39,161 nt of DNA from Candidatus Poseidoniia archaeon (GCA_029936395.1 JAPYSW010000009.1:1-39161); one strand, 5' to 3'; numbered from the stretch's first letter, positions 7,742 through 17,001 are shown. Made by a program: numbers and translations. The notes: generated by a model not told the origin, from the sequence alone.

Positions 7742-10700
7742 TTAGAATAAACTTAAGCTATCCGAATTTGCCATTCTATCAAAAGTTTCAGTAACTAATG
7801 AATCTGGGCCCAAAACTTCTTTCGCCTTTAAGAATAAACAACGTATTTCACTTCGCTCTAAACCTTCTAGTGAAGGCATGATACCTGCTTTAATAACCTT
7901 ATCAAGAGCCAAATCAGGACCATATTTCGAAATTGAATTGAAAATAGTTACCATTGCATCAATCAATAAAGCTGGACCTATCTTACGGAAAGTACGAACT
8001 CCGACTGCTACTTCATCACCACGCTTTGGTGTTTCATCAGGTGTCAAAAATTTAACTAATTTTTCGTGACATTTGTACATGTTATTGTCATCATCATAAA
8101 AATCAAATTTCCGACTAGCATAATGTTTGCATTTCTCTCCAAATTTCCAAAGATCGTCTCCTTCAGGCCTATCTGGAACTAAACCTAACTTTTTCAACTT
8201 AAAGTATACGAACACTGGCATTCTATTGTACTCATCACCTGGGTCAGGTAAACCAATCTCAACAAATGCAAAACGACGCATTAAAGCAAAACCTACATTG
8301 AAAAGTGTATTCTTATCCTGAGTATTCATAGTTCCTATTATTCTAAATTCAGGAGGCATCATGAATGGAGCTCCTTTAGTTTCTTTATGTGTCAACAATG
8401 GTTGCTTATCTCTATACTCAAAGACTGTGAAAAGTTTACCAAACGCTTCATCAATATTAGCCCTATTAAACTCATCAATTACAAGATAATGAGGCCTTCC
8501 TGTTTCAACTATAGATTGTTCACACAATTTAGCTGCTTCAGCTACGTAACCATCTTTGAAATAATAACCACCAGAATCATCAGGTGAAATACCTCCAATA
8601 ACATCAAAATTAGACCATTCTGCATTAGCTGTAACTATAGTATAATTAGGAGCCATAGTTCCGTTAGGCTGTTTAATTTCGCCACATAGTTTCGTTAATA
8701 ATATATTTGATAAGGCTGTTTTACCAGTTCCAGGCTCACCAAACAGCATAATATTCTTACCAGAGGTTAAATGTGTAATTACTTCATCAACTGTATCTCT
8801 CGTAGTTGAATAAGCTTCAGCTATTTCTTCAAACTTGACATTGTAATCTACCTCTATTCCCTGTCTAATCACGACAGATTGATCCACAGCATCCATCATT
8901 GTTTTTTCAACAAGAGCCATCTCTGGCGTATGTTCTGTCGTATGCTTCAATTCAATCTGGAACTCATCACCATATTCCTCCATTAAAAATTCCATGGCAG
9001 AATCTACAGTCCATTCAGGCATAGCCGATTGTTGTCCAGGTATCGTTGGTGCAAACGGATCTTCACGATTAGGCATCGCCATATCGCTTGCAATTGAAAA
9101 TTCTTGTAACTTACGTGAACCAAATTTATAACTTAACCAGAATCCTATAGCTGTAACCAAAGTAGTAAGTGAAAGATATAGACGTCCTTGACTGTCTTGT
9201 GGTATTTCAATATCATTTCCCCCTATTAGAATTGGTGATAAGAAAGTGCCAAATAACGCAAAAATTCCAGCTGCGAAAATTCCAAAGTATGCCATTCCCA
9301 TTGAACTAGCATCGCCACTACGTTTTCGATAAAAGGAAAAAAGACCTACTGAGGCAACGCCAATCGCCATCACAGTTAGCATGGTGTCATTAGTATCCAT
9401 AACAAGACCATCCTCCCCATTTGTGATCAAATTATAAGCTAAAATTAAGAATTGTAAAACAAGACCGGAAATTATCATTGAAAAATATTTTGCTTCATCA
9501 ATGTCTCTAATCTTAGTACTTGTTATTAACCAATTACCGGCACCTATGAAAATAAATGTTGAAGCCATAAGAAGAAGCATACTATCCGAACCCCCTCCCT
9601 CCAGATAGAATGGTTTCACCAGTAATGCCTTGTATCCTACCCTCTGACATACAGTTTGCTCCTCAAAATCTATATTAGCCCTCATTTCTTCTAACTCGGA
9701 ATCCTGAAAAACAACAGTCCCATTATCTATTGATGATGTCGGAACAGTTCCATACGCATCCGTACAAATTAAGTAAGGACCTTGAGCATAATTAAAAAAG
9801 ACTGATGAAATCAATATAGCAACAGCAATCATAAACAAGTAGAAAGTTAAACTAGGTGGATCATCTAATGTACGCTCTTGCAAAGCGCGCCCAAGCAATA
9901 TACCTACTGAAACTATTAAACAAATAGTACAAACTAAACCAATTGTCAGAATCAAAGGCTCAATCAAATTATTAAGAATGCCTCCATAGACAATAAATAA
10001 AATAACTTCAGCAAGACCAAAAGCGATTATTGGTTGTAGTATCGCCTTATTGGAAACTGAAGTGTATAAATACAACGCACAAATAAATAAGATTATATTA
10101 AATAATACAAAAGAAACACCGCTCATCCAACTCATATTTACAAAACAACCGTATCTCTCACTATTATCTACAGTACCACTTTGGTTCGTATCAGTAACTG
10201 CATAAGTAATCAGTGGATCTTCTGCATCTTCGACTCTAAAATCTTCATACACTAATGCATCCCATATTTCACAATTGAAAGGTTCTCCAGTAAAGGGATC
10301 TGAAACTCCTCTTCCAATATCTACTCCATTCTTACGATAAGGAGTTACTGGCAGCGCACCATCTGAAGACTCCTCATCAGGCAAAGGAACTGTCGTTACA
10401 GCCAAACCTATAACTGAGAAAAATAGAAGAATAGAAATGACAAAAGCAATCAAAGGTGCCTTATAATTTATTTTCGAATCGGTTTTAAAGAAACCATCCA
10501 ATTTTCCAAAAAAGTTCCCAAAAGAGCCTTTAACGGTCGACAAAATATCAGAAAAAGAATTTGAACTACCTGATTTATCAGAAGATGGAACTTCAGAAGC
10601 TGATAATGCCTCCTCTATAGTTTTTTCTTCTTCAGTAATCGAAGGTGTTTCTGTTAAACTTGACACTACCTCTGTACTTTCAGCATCTGCTTTTTCTTCA

Positions 10701-10831
10701 ACTATAGGAGATGCTTCAGAGCCAGTTTCTTCGATAATACCACCTTCAGCCTCAAGGTCTGAACCACAAATAGCGCAAGAGACTTCATCCTCTTGTTCCT
10801 CCTCATATTGACAGACTGGACAAACCTTCAT
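7742..10831 (-). CDS. Zinc ribbon / multi-TM / MoxR-McrB-like AAA+ ATPase membrane protein
   Basis: A 1029-residue protein with an unusual order. A zinc ribbon (C4-x2-C7 and C19-x2-C22) is followed by an acidic Ser/Glu-rich linker to about 120. About ten membrane helices lie between 126 and 565, with two extracytoplasmic loops (about 150-232 and 345-410). The C-terminal AAA+ domain spans about 670-900. Walker A is GEPGTGKT at 698-705. Walker B ends in D786-E787 (VIDEFNRAN). A sensor-like GTMNTQD follows, with arginines R852-R853 in MRRFAF. These motifs are those of the AAA_5 (MoxR/dynein/McrB) group, which remodel protein or nucleic-acid complexes. The first outer loop has a complete 12-residue calcium loop (D214 to E225). 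Such membrane fusions are not a textbook family. It diverges from the GreA-C coiled-coil gene. Confidence 0.75.
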   Translation of the reverse strand: MKVCPVCQYEEEQEDEVSCAICGSDLEAEGGIIEETGSEASPIVEEKADAESTEVVSSLTETPSITEEEKTIEEALSASEVPSSDKSGSSNSFSDILSTVKGSFGNFFGKLDGFFKTDSKINYKAPLIAFVISILLFFSVIGLAVTTVPLPDEESSDGALPVTPYRKNGVDIGRGVSDPFTGEPFNCEIWDALVYEDFRVEDAEDPLITYAVTDTNQSGTVDNSERYGCFVNMSWMSGVSFVLFNIILFICALYLYTSVSNKAILQPIIAFGLAEVILFIVYGGILNNLIEPLILTIGLVCTICLIVSVGILLGRALQERTLDDPPSLTFYLFMIAVAILISSVFFNYAQGPYLICTDAYGTVPTSSIDNGTVVFQDSELEEMRANIDFEEQTVCQRVGYKALLVKPFYLEGGGSDSMLLLMASTFIFIGAGNWLITSTKIRDIDEAKYFSMIISGLVLQFLILAYNLITNGEDGLVMDTNDTMLTVMAIGVASVGLFSFYRKRSGDASSMGMAYFGIFAAGIFALFGTFLSPILIGGNDIEIPQDSQGRLYLSLTTLVTAIGFWLSYKFGSRKLQEFSIASDMAMPNREDPFAPTIPGQQSAMPEWTVDSAMEFLMEEYGDEFQIELKHTTEHTPEMALVEKTMMDAVDQSVVIRQGIEVDYNVKFEEIAEAYSTTRDTVDEVITHLTSGKNIMLFGEPGTGKTALSNILLTKLCGEIKQPNGTMAPNYTIVTANAEWSNFDVIGGISPDDSGGYYFKDGYVAEAAKLCEQSIVETGRPHYLVIDEFNRANIDEAFGKLFTVFEYRDKQPLLTHKETKGAPFMMPPEFRIIGTMNTQDKNTLFNVGFALMRRFAFVEIGLPDPGDEYNRMPVFVYFKLKKLGLVPDRPEGDDLWKFGEKCKHYASRKFDFYDDDNNMYKCHEKLVKFLTPDETPKRGDEVAVGVRTFRKIGPALLIDAMVTIFNSISKYGPDLALDKVIKAGIMPSLEGLERSEIRCLFLKAKEVLGPDSLVTETFDRMANSDSLSLF

Positions 10832-10853
10832 TGATTGTTAACAGAATCATGGT

Positions 10854-10867
10854 GTTAAAATATTAAC
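10854..10867 (-). promoter_or_regulatory. TATA box of the AAA+ gene
   Basis: GTTAATATTTTAAC on the minus strand, nearly palindromic, is centred about 29 bases before the ATG at 10831. It faces the promoter of the divergent coiled-coil gene inside a 121-base intergenic region. Confidence 0.5.
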
Positions 10868-10919
10868 TGATGCCAAATTAGCACAAATACAAGAAAAACA
10901 ATATTGCTAAAGAGCAAAC

Positions 10920-10927
10920 TTTAAATA
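10920..10927 (+). promoter_or_regulatory. TATA box of the GreA-C coiled-coil gene
   Basis: TTTAAATA is centred about 29 bases before the ATG at 10953. It is a near-ideal archaeal TATA for a leaderless mRNA. Confidence 0.65.
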
Positions 10928-10952
10928 GGAGTCGGACCAAAAAGTAGTCCAC

Positions 10953-13331
10953 ATGAAAGAACAATTACAACAGATACAAGCGGTCGCCATTGTCACTTTC
11001 TTGTGTGTATTGATTTCAATCCATAGTAGTGGTGAATATGCTGAATGGTTTGAAGTCAGTGGAACAAGACAAAATGTCGATCCTGTAAGTGGAAATAACT
11101 CAGGCGATAGTTTCCGTTTTGAATACAGCTACTATCTTTCTGAATATATTTATTTTGAACAGAATGGCGAACAAAGAACTGTCCAATATAATAATGCAAT
11201 CGATTGTGACTCTTGTTTAAGTCAGAATCAAGCTTCTAAAAATGTAGAACGTCTCGCATATGGTACTGCACTAATGGCTATTGCTGTTGCATATATGGCA
11301 AATGATTCTATCAAAAATTTACATAAAAAGAATCTAAGAAAAGCTCTTACTAACTTAAAATATTCCGCAATACTCGTATTAGTCTTGGGAGCCTTGACGG
11401 CTTCTTCATTTGCTATGTCATGGCCAACTGCATTAACAGAAGATGAAGCTGGAATAAGTACTGAAATGGAACAACAACCTGTTTTAGGATGTATAGTCAA
11501 TACATTAACTTTCTACGGCAGTGGCTCTTGTGAAACATATGTTGAAACTGAAAAGGGATCTGTCGATAAGATAACTGCTAGAATAAGCCCGATATCATGG
11601 AGTCCGGGAATTGGTTTCTTTGTCGTTCTGTTAGGAGGTATTCTAACCGGAGGTGGGACACTGTACATTCTTGGCAATATTGATGAAGAATGGCAGAATG
11701 TACTGAAAAAACAAGACCTTATAGAAAGACAACAAAAAATACAAAATGGTGAAATTGATAAGAATAAAGATCTTCTCCGAGAATTTGAAGATACTGAAGA
11801 AAAATTAAGAAATGCAGAAAGAAAAATACAAGAAGTAAAAACTGTTGCTGAAGGTATTGATTATGATGGAATTGATGATTTAAACGTTGAATTGGATAGA
11901 CTAACAGCACTCAATCAAAGTGTAGAAACATTAAATAATTCACTGGAAAACAAGTTAAAAAGTGCTAGAATAGCTACTTCTGAAGTTGAAAAAAGATCGC
12001 GAATGGCTGAAAAAGAATTGAATGACGATTTAGCTGCTAAGTCAAATCTTGAAACCGAAATCGATGATTTAAGAGGAAAACATGAAAATGATATGAGGTT
12101 AAGCGATAGAATGACTCGTGAAATTGGTTCTCTAAGAAAAATGAGTGAGGATGCTGAAGAAAAAGCACACGAAGCTGAAAAGAAATTAAAAATTGAAAAA
12201 CCTGAAACTATCAGTGCCCTAGAATCTTATGACTCCGTAAAAGCCGCATACGATAAGACTGTTGAAGAAAAGAACAATCTTGAAAAAGAAATAATGGATT
12301 ATGAACAGCATACCTTGGAATCTAATGAAAGAGAAAAAGCAGCAGAAACTGAACGAAAAGATGCCACACAGCGAAGAAAAGAACTAGACCGAGAAGTGAA
12401 ACTTATGGACAAAAATAAAAACCGTATAAATGACAAATTTACAACGCTTACAACTAGCATAGAAAAAGCAAAAAAAGATCTGGCTGCAGCGCGTGAAAAA
12501 GCAGCAGTCACATTAAGTGAATTGGATTTAGAAAGAGAAACAATAATTGAATTACAACAAGAAGCAGAAAAGCATAGGGCAAAAGAAGGTGAAATAATTG
12601 GCTTAACTGACTCATTAAAGGAACTACAAGAACAAGTTGCTGAACAAGGTACCTCAAATTCTGGAATTCAAAATGATTTAAAAGATGAAACTAATAGAAA
12701 AAGGAAAACTCAAACTGATCTCAGTACATTAGAAAGGGCTTCAAAACAAGTTAGTAAAGTAATGGAGAGTCTGAAAAAACAATTTGATGAAGCTAAAACT
12801 GAATTAAATATTTCTATGGATGATCGAAACCAAGCAGAACGACTACTCGAGGTCGAAAAAGCAGAACATGATAAATTGAAAGAAGATCTTGAATTTCTAC
12901 AAGGAACGACTATCGGAAATGAAGAAGATACTGAAAGAAAAATAAAAGCTATGGAAATAGAGACTCCAAAAAATCAAGAACAAGCTAGGGAAATGAAAGA
13001 AGAAATTGATGAACTGAATGCTCAAAATTTAGATTTATCTGACAAAATTAAAGAAGCTAGAATTGATAGCATTGACAAAGTGGCAGAACAACCTGTAACT
13101 GAAACTAATAATTCTGAAGCACCTGTCGCAACTATTGGTTCAAGTGTTATAGTTAAAAACTTGACAAAGGAAACTGAACATCATTTTGAACTTGTTAATC
13201 CCGACCAAGTGGATCCAAAGAACGGGAAAATACCATTGACTAATCCTATTGGAAAAGCTCTAGAAGGTGCTAAAGAAGGGGACGAAGTTAAAGTAGGACC
13301 AAATCTATTCAAAGTATTAAAATTGAATTAA
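10953..13331 (+). CDS. Four-TM protein with long coiled coil and C-terminal GreA/GreB-like domain
   Basis: A 792-residue protein with four membrane helices (about 9-25, 97-115, 133-152, 220-240). They enclose two outer loops with paired cysteines: CDSC in the first, a Cys pair flanking NTLTFYGSGS in the second. From about 245 to 715 the sequence is almost unbroken coiled coil, rich in Glu/Lys with Leu/Ile spacing and predicted cytosolic. The last 60 or so residues (about 729-792) resemble the C-terminal FKBP-like domain of bacterial GreA/GreB: SSVIVKNL, an ELVNPDQVDP turn, NPIGKALEGAKEGDEVKV, and a closing hydrophobic strand. GreA-C normally docks on RNA polymerase or acts as a protein-binding fold; its client here is unknown. 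The coiled coil could also match generic SMC/Rad50-like helices by composition only. Confidence 0.75.
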   Translation: MKEQLQQIQAVAIVTFLCVLISIHSSGEYAEWFEVSGTRQNVDPVSGNNSGDSFRFEYSYYLSEYIYFEQNGEQRTVQYNNAIDCDSCLSQNQASKNVERLAYGTALMAIAVAYMANDSIKNLHKKNLRKALTNLKYSAILVLVLGALTASSFAMSWPTALTEDEAGISTEMEQQPVLGCIVNTLTFYGSGSCETYVETEKGSVDKITARISPISWSPGIGFFVVLLGGILTGGGTLYILGNIDEEWQNVLKKQDLIERQQKIQNGEIDKNKDLLREFEDTEEKLRNAERKIQEVKTVAEGIDYDGIDDLNVELDRLTALNQSVETLNNSLENKLKSARIATSEVEKRSRMAEKELNDDLAAKSNLETEIDDLRGKHENDMRLSDRMTREIGSLRKMSEDAEEKAHEAEKKLKIEKPETISALESYDSVKAAYDKTVEEKNNLEKEIMDYEQHTLESNEREKAAETERKDATQRRKELDREVKLMDKNKNRINDKFTTLTTSIEKAKKDLAAAREKAAVTLSELDLERETIIELQQEAEKHRAKEGEIIGLTDSLKELQEQVAEQGTSNSGIQNDLKDETNRKRKTQTDLSTLERASKQVSKVMESLKKQFDEAKTELNISMDDRNQAERLLEVEKAEHDKLKEDLEFLQGTTIGNEEDTERKIKAMEIETPKNQEQAREMKEEIDELNAQNLDLSDKIKEARIDSIDKVAEQPVTETNNSEAPVATIGSSVIVKNLTKETEHHFELVNPDQVDPKNGKIPLTNPIGKALEGAKEGDEVKVGPNLFKVLKLN

Positions 13332-13355
13332 GCTTAATATCTCTATTAAAGAGAC

Positions 13356-13365
13356 TAAAATATAG
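13356..13365 (+). promoter_or_regulatory. Probable TATA box of pepF
   Basis: TAAAATATAG is centred about 24 bases before the ATG at 13385, suiting a leaderless transcript. A short inverted repeat (13340-13354) lies just upstream. Confidence 0.45.
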
Positions 13366-13384
13366 ACGCCGCTTATAGTGTATA

Positions 13385-15091
13385 ATGAACTTAGAACTAC
13401 CAAGTGAAAGCAAAGTAATGCACAATTGGAAGTGGAATGAATACAAACCTTATTTCGAAGATTTATTGAATCAAAATATAGATAAAACAAACATTAATGC
13501 TTGGATGAAATATTGGTCTGATTTTAGTGAATTAATTGGTGAAGTAGGAACTGATGTGTATGTTGCTACAACTGTAGACACTACAGACGAAGATGCTAAA
13601 AACAGATTTAATACATTTCTAGAGGATGTTAGCGAAAATGCAAGCTCTAAAAATCAAGCATTAAGAAAGAAACTGCTAGACAGTGGATGTGTACCTAACA
13701 ATTTTGAAATTCCATTAAGATCAATAAAGAGTGAAGTGGAATTGTTTAGGGAAAATAACCTTTCCCTCATGACGAATGATAGTAAATTATCAAAGGAATA
13801 TGACGCAATTATTGGAGCTCAGACAGTTAAATGGGAAGGTAAAGAAATAACAATTACCCAATTAGGACCTGTTCTTTTAGAAACTAATCGAGAAAGAAGA
13901 GAAAAAGCCTGGAGATTAGCTGCTGGAAGAAGACTGAAAGACAGAGACAAGATAAATGAAGTCTGGAAGAAAATTTTGAAAATAAGAGTGGACATTGCTA
14001 AGAATGCAGATAAAGACAACTACCGTTCCTGGAGATGGGAATACCTGAGTCGATTCGATTATACACCAGATGACTGTTTGAATTTCCATTCGGCTATTGA
14101 AAAAGTAGTTATGCCTTTTGCAAACAAATTAATAAAAAAGAGAAAAGAAGAACTTGGATTAGAAATACTAAAACCTTGGGATTTGAGTGTGGACCCACTC
14201 AATAGAAGCCCTTTGAAACCATTTGAAGATGCAAATGAATTAGAAGAAAAATGCCATAATATATTTAATGCAGTAGATTCAGAACTTGGAAACCATTTCA
14301 AAATAATGCGAGAGGAAAAATTATTAGATCTTGCTAATCGAAAAGGAAAAGCACCAGGGGGCTATTGTACTGAATATTATCATAGAAGAGTTCCATTTAT
14401 TTTTATGAATGCAGTTGGAACTCACAGCGACGTTCAAACCATGTTACATGAAGGAGGACACGCATTTCATGTCTTTGAATCTAATCAATTACCATACTCT
14501 GCACAACGTGATGTAGGGATGGAGTTTGCTGAAGTAGCATCAATGTCTATGGAACTATTATCAGCACCTTATCTGACTAAAGATTTTGGAGGATTCTACG
14601 ATAAAGAAGAAGCTAAAAGGGCTAGGATAGAACATCTCGAAAAAACGATAATGTTCTTACCTTATATGGCCGTTGTGGACGCCTTTCAACACTGGGCATA
14701 TACTAATCCTGAAGATGCAATGGAGCCAAACAATTGTGACTCGAAATGGACTGAACTATGGAACCGATTTCAAGTTTATGATGATCTTGATTCAAGTGAA
14801 TTCAAAGATATAATTGCAACTGGGTGGCACAACAAACTCCATCTTTTTCATGTTCCCTTCTACTATGTAGAATATGGGATGGCCCAGTTAGGAGCAATTC
14901 AAGTATGGGGCAACGCACTGAAAGATCAAAAAGAAGCAGTTAGGCAATACAGACATGCACTCAGCCTAGGTGGAAATGCAACACTCCCCGAACTCTTTGA
15001 GGCTGCGGGTGCAAAATTTGAATTTGGAGAAGATATGTTAGAATATGCTATTAATTTAATTGACACTAATCTCAAGGAGTTAAATACATGA
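13385..15091 (+). CDS. pepF: M3-family oligoendopeptidase F
   Basis: Cytosolic zinc peptidase that cleaves short peptides, finishing protein breakdown. At 568 residues it has the usual PepF length. The zinc motif HEGGH occupies 355-359. The third ligand is probably Glu383 in EFAEVASMSMEL, matching the spacing of the M3 family. A helical N-terminal domain (about 1-330) forms the typical lid. No signal peptide is present. It begins a short operon with a thioesterase (ATGA overlap at 15088-15091) and a DUF309 gene. In a peptide-consuming archaeon it would work with the M24 aminopeptidase encoded upstream. Confidence 0.93.
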   Translation: MNLELPSESKVMHNWKWNEYKPYFEDLLNQNIDKTNINAWMKYWSDFSELIGEVGTDVYVATTVDTTDEDAKNRFNTFLEDVSENASSKNQALRKKLLDSGCVPNNFEIPLRSIKSEVELFRENNLSLMTNDSKLSKEYDAIIGAQTVKWEGKEITITQLGPVLLETNRERREKAWRLAAGRRLKDRDKINEVWKKILKIRVDIAKNADKDNYRSWRWEYLSRFDYTPDDCLNFHSAIEKVVMPFANKLIKKRKEELGLEILKPWDLSVDPLNRSPLKPFEDANELEEKCHNIFNAVDSELGNHFKIMREEKLLDLANRKGKAPGGYCTEYYHRRVPFIFMNAVGTHSDVQTMLHEGGHAFHVFESNQLPYSAQRDVGMEFAEVASMSMELLSAPYLTKDFGGFYDKEEAKRARIEHLEKTIMFLPYMAVVDAFQHWAYTNPEDAMEPNNCDSKWTELWNRFQVYDDLDSSEFKDIIATGWHNKLHLFHVPFYYVEYGMAQLGAIQVWGNALKDQKEAVRQYRHALSLGGNATLPELFEAAGAKFEFGEDMLEYAINLIDTNLKELNT

Positions 15092-15555
15092 ATAACAAAG
15101 CTGTACAAGACAAATATGCACCTAATTCCATATGTTTTGGTTGCGGCCCTTTAAACAAGAAAGGATTACGAATAAAGTCATATCGTATTGATAATGGACT
15201 TGAAATGGAATTTGAACCTGAAGAAAGTCATCAGGCTTTTCCGGGCGTAATTAATGGAGGCATTATTGGAACTTTACTAGATTGCCACGGAAACTGGACT
15301 GCTGCAATTGCAATAATGGATAAAAATAAACTAGATGCACCTTTATGCACAGTTACAGCCCAATATGAAGTGAAATTGAAGAGACCCACGCCCTTAGGAT
15401 ATAACTTAAAATTAAAAAGCAAAGTCCTAGCAATTCAAGATGACCGTGCTGAAGTAATAATTGAATTGAAAGCCGACGATAAAACCTGTGCAACAGGTAG
15501 AGGGCTATTCGTAGCAGTCAAAGAAGGCCATCCAGCCCACCATCGCTGGCACTAA
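15088..15555 (+). CDS. Hotdog-fold thioesterase (PaaI/4HBT superfamily)
   Basis: A 155-residue single hotdog domain that probably hydrolyses an acyl-CoA; the acyl group is unknown. The PaaI-like arrangement is seen in ESHQAFPGVINGGIIGTLLD (about 47-66), covering the active-site loop and the start of the central helix, where Asn-Gly-Gly and Asp66 are the likely functional residues. Then comes the strand with TAQYEVKLKRPTPLG. An N-terminal SICFGCGPLNKKGL segment with two cysteines is common in this subgroup. AAGGAG (15074-15079) lies 8 bases before the ATG, which overlaps the pepF stop. Confidence 0.82.
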   Translation: MNNKAVQDKYAPNSICFGCGPLNKKGLRIKSYRIDNGLEMEFEPEESHQAFPGVINGGIIGTLLDCHGNWTAAIAIMDKNKLDAPLCTVTAQYEVKLKRPTPLGYNLKLKSKVLAIQDDRAEVIIELKADDKTCATGRGLFVAVKEGHPAHHRWH

Positions 15556-15923
15556 TGAATTTAGAAAAATTATGGAATAAAGCCATAGTAGAACATAATA
15601 ATGAAGAATATCATGAATCTCATGAACTTTTTGAAGATTTGTGGATGGAACTAGATGACCGAACTGAAAAAGATATAGTACAAACTCTAGCTCAAGCAGA
15701 TGCTCTTGCAGTTCATATTCAAACTGGAAATATACGGGCTGCACAAAGATTAATGAGACTGCTACCCGAATTATTGCAAAATTTCCCATCTGAATATCGA
15801 CTTATTGACCTAAGTGAAATGAAAACTTGGATATTGGAGATGATTTCCAACATTCCGCAGTCTGGAGACATAGAGAAAAGACAAATCGAAAATTCAAGGC
15901 CGCCTAAATTAACCAAGAATTGA
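15555..15923 (+). CDS. DUF309 family protein
   Basis: A 122-residue helical protein with the DUF309 signature. The core motif ESHELFEDLWMEL (about 21-33) corresponds to the family's AHEvlEelW. It is followed by TLAQADALAVHIQTGNIRAA, matching the second conserved helix (IQxAaAlyhxxxGNxxGA) in a diverged form. The biochemical role of the family is not established to my knowledge; conserved His and Glu suggest a metal or catalytic site. The ATG shares one base with the preceding stop (TAATG). Its 3' end overlaps the convergent tyrS gene by 15 bases. Confidence 0.75.
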   Translation: MNLEKLWNKAIVEHNNEEYHESHELFEDLWMELDDRTEKDIVQTLAQADALAVHIQTGNIRAAQRLMRLLPELLQNFPSEYRLIDLSEMKTWILEMISNIPQSGDIEKRQIENSRPPKLTKN

Positions 15924-16931
15924 AACTAATTTATTATAAAGTTCGGGACTTGAATTACAAGCTTCTTGTAAAGGTTGAAATAATTCGAATAACGCAGATG
16001 CAGTTCCATTTTTCATATCAAGGGGATGTAAACTTCCTGAAACATACGAATTTTCTAAATCACTATAAGATTTGAATTCAAGATTACCACCAAACTTTTC
16101 AGGCCTTTCTATGACGATTTTACCTAATCCAGGTACCAATAAATGCTCCCAAAGATCCAAAACCGGATTCGCCTCTCTTTCAGGAGGACAATATGCTTTG
16201 GACAATTTTTTGGTTAAAACCTTTTCAGTGTCATGGATAAGTAAAGCTCCCGAAGGATTGGATTTTGACATTTTGGAATCAGTATCCATTCTACCGGGGC
16301 CTGATAATGAACCTAATAGTGGAGTGTGTAAAGCAACAGGTTTAGATATCTTTAGCTTTTCAGCTGCATCTCGTGCTAACATATGGGCGTGCCTTTGATC
16401 CATACCTCCTAAGGCTAAATCCACATTTAAGGCATAAATATCTGTAGCTTGCATTGCAGGATAGAAAAACTTAGACATATCTCTATCACCATCCCCTTCA
16501 CTTCGTCCCATAATTGACAAAGCTCGTCGCATTCTTTTAAGACTGCTCGATTTGGATACTCGAAGAACCATCTCCCAATAACCCTCTTCACTAACCAATT
16601 CACTTGCAGTTTTAAATTCGACACCGGGACTAAATACCGAAAACATTTGCTTTTGATATTCAACACCGACTCTTAAATTATCCCAATCACCTTTCAATTT
16701 GTCATTAATATACCCATGCCAGTCTGCCAATAATATTGTAACTTGAAAACCAGCATTCATTAAATCTCGTATCTTAAGCATTGGGACTAAAGATCCTGCA
16801 TGCAGTAAACCTGATGGTTCAAAACCAACATATGCGCTTGGTTTATCTTTGGAAGATAATAAATTTTCAAGCTCAGACTCACTAACGCACTCAATTACAC
16901 CCCTCATTATCTGAGCTTTACGTTCTTCCAT
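15909..16931 (-). CDS. tyrS: Tyrosyl-tRNA synthetase, archaeal/eukaryal type
   Basis: Class I synthetase that charges tRNA-Tyr. It is 340 residues, compared with about 306-380 for archaeal TyrRS. The N-terminal AYVGFEPSG at 33-41 is the family's substrate-binding strand. The HIGH-equivalent reads HAGS (44-47), and the second signature is KMSKS (220-224), where Methanocaldococcus has KMSSS. LALGGMDQRHAHMLAR gives the conserved GGMDQR helix, and the anticodon-side RPEKFGG is present. TrpRS is unlikely given the YVGFEPSG and RPEKFGG agreement. A TATA-like TTATTTAC (16953-16959) is centred about 25 bases before the ATG. The two signature deviations are mild and do not suggest loss of function. 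Confidence 0.93.
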   Translation of the reverse strand: MEERKAQIMRGVIECVSESELENLLSSKDKPSAYVGFEPSGLLHAGSLVPMLKIRDLMNAGFQVTILLADWHGYINDKLKGDWDNLRVGVEYQKQMFSVFSPGVEFKTASELVSEEGYWEMVLRVSKSSSLKRMRRALSIMGRSEGDGDRDMSKFFYPAMQATDIYALNVDLALGGMDQRHAHMLARDAAEKLKISKPVALHTPLLGSLSGPGRMDTDSKMSKSNPSGALLIHDTEKVLTKKLSKAYCPPEREANPVLDLWEHLLVPGLGKIVIERPEKFGGNLEFKSYSDLENSYVSGSLHPLDMKNGTASALFELFQPLQEACNSSPELYNKLVSILG

Positions 16932-16991
16932 AATCTCATTGAAACATATGAGTAAATAACTCCTTTGGTTTATATTTGAGGCACCATAAAA

Positions 16992-17001
16992 TTATTTAAA
17001 T
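16992..17001 (+). promoter_or_regulatory. TATA box overlapping an upstream ATG; sets the start of the next gene
   Basis: TTATTTAAAT contains the first in-frame ATG (17000) of the following gene. Transcription would begin about 26 bases downstream, near 17022, so the ATGs at 17000 and 17015 should be absent from the mRNA and 17030 is the likely start. Confidence 0.6.

Noticed and set aside
13340-13354. Inverted repeat TCTCT-ATTAA-AGAGA before pepF, as terminator or operator
   Set aside because: A five-base stem with no T-tract is too weak, and archaeal termination does not rely on hairpins.
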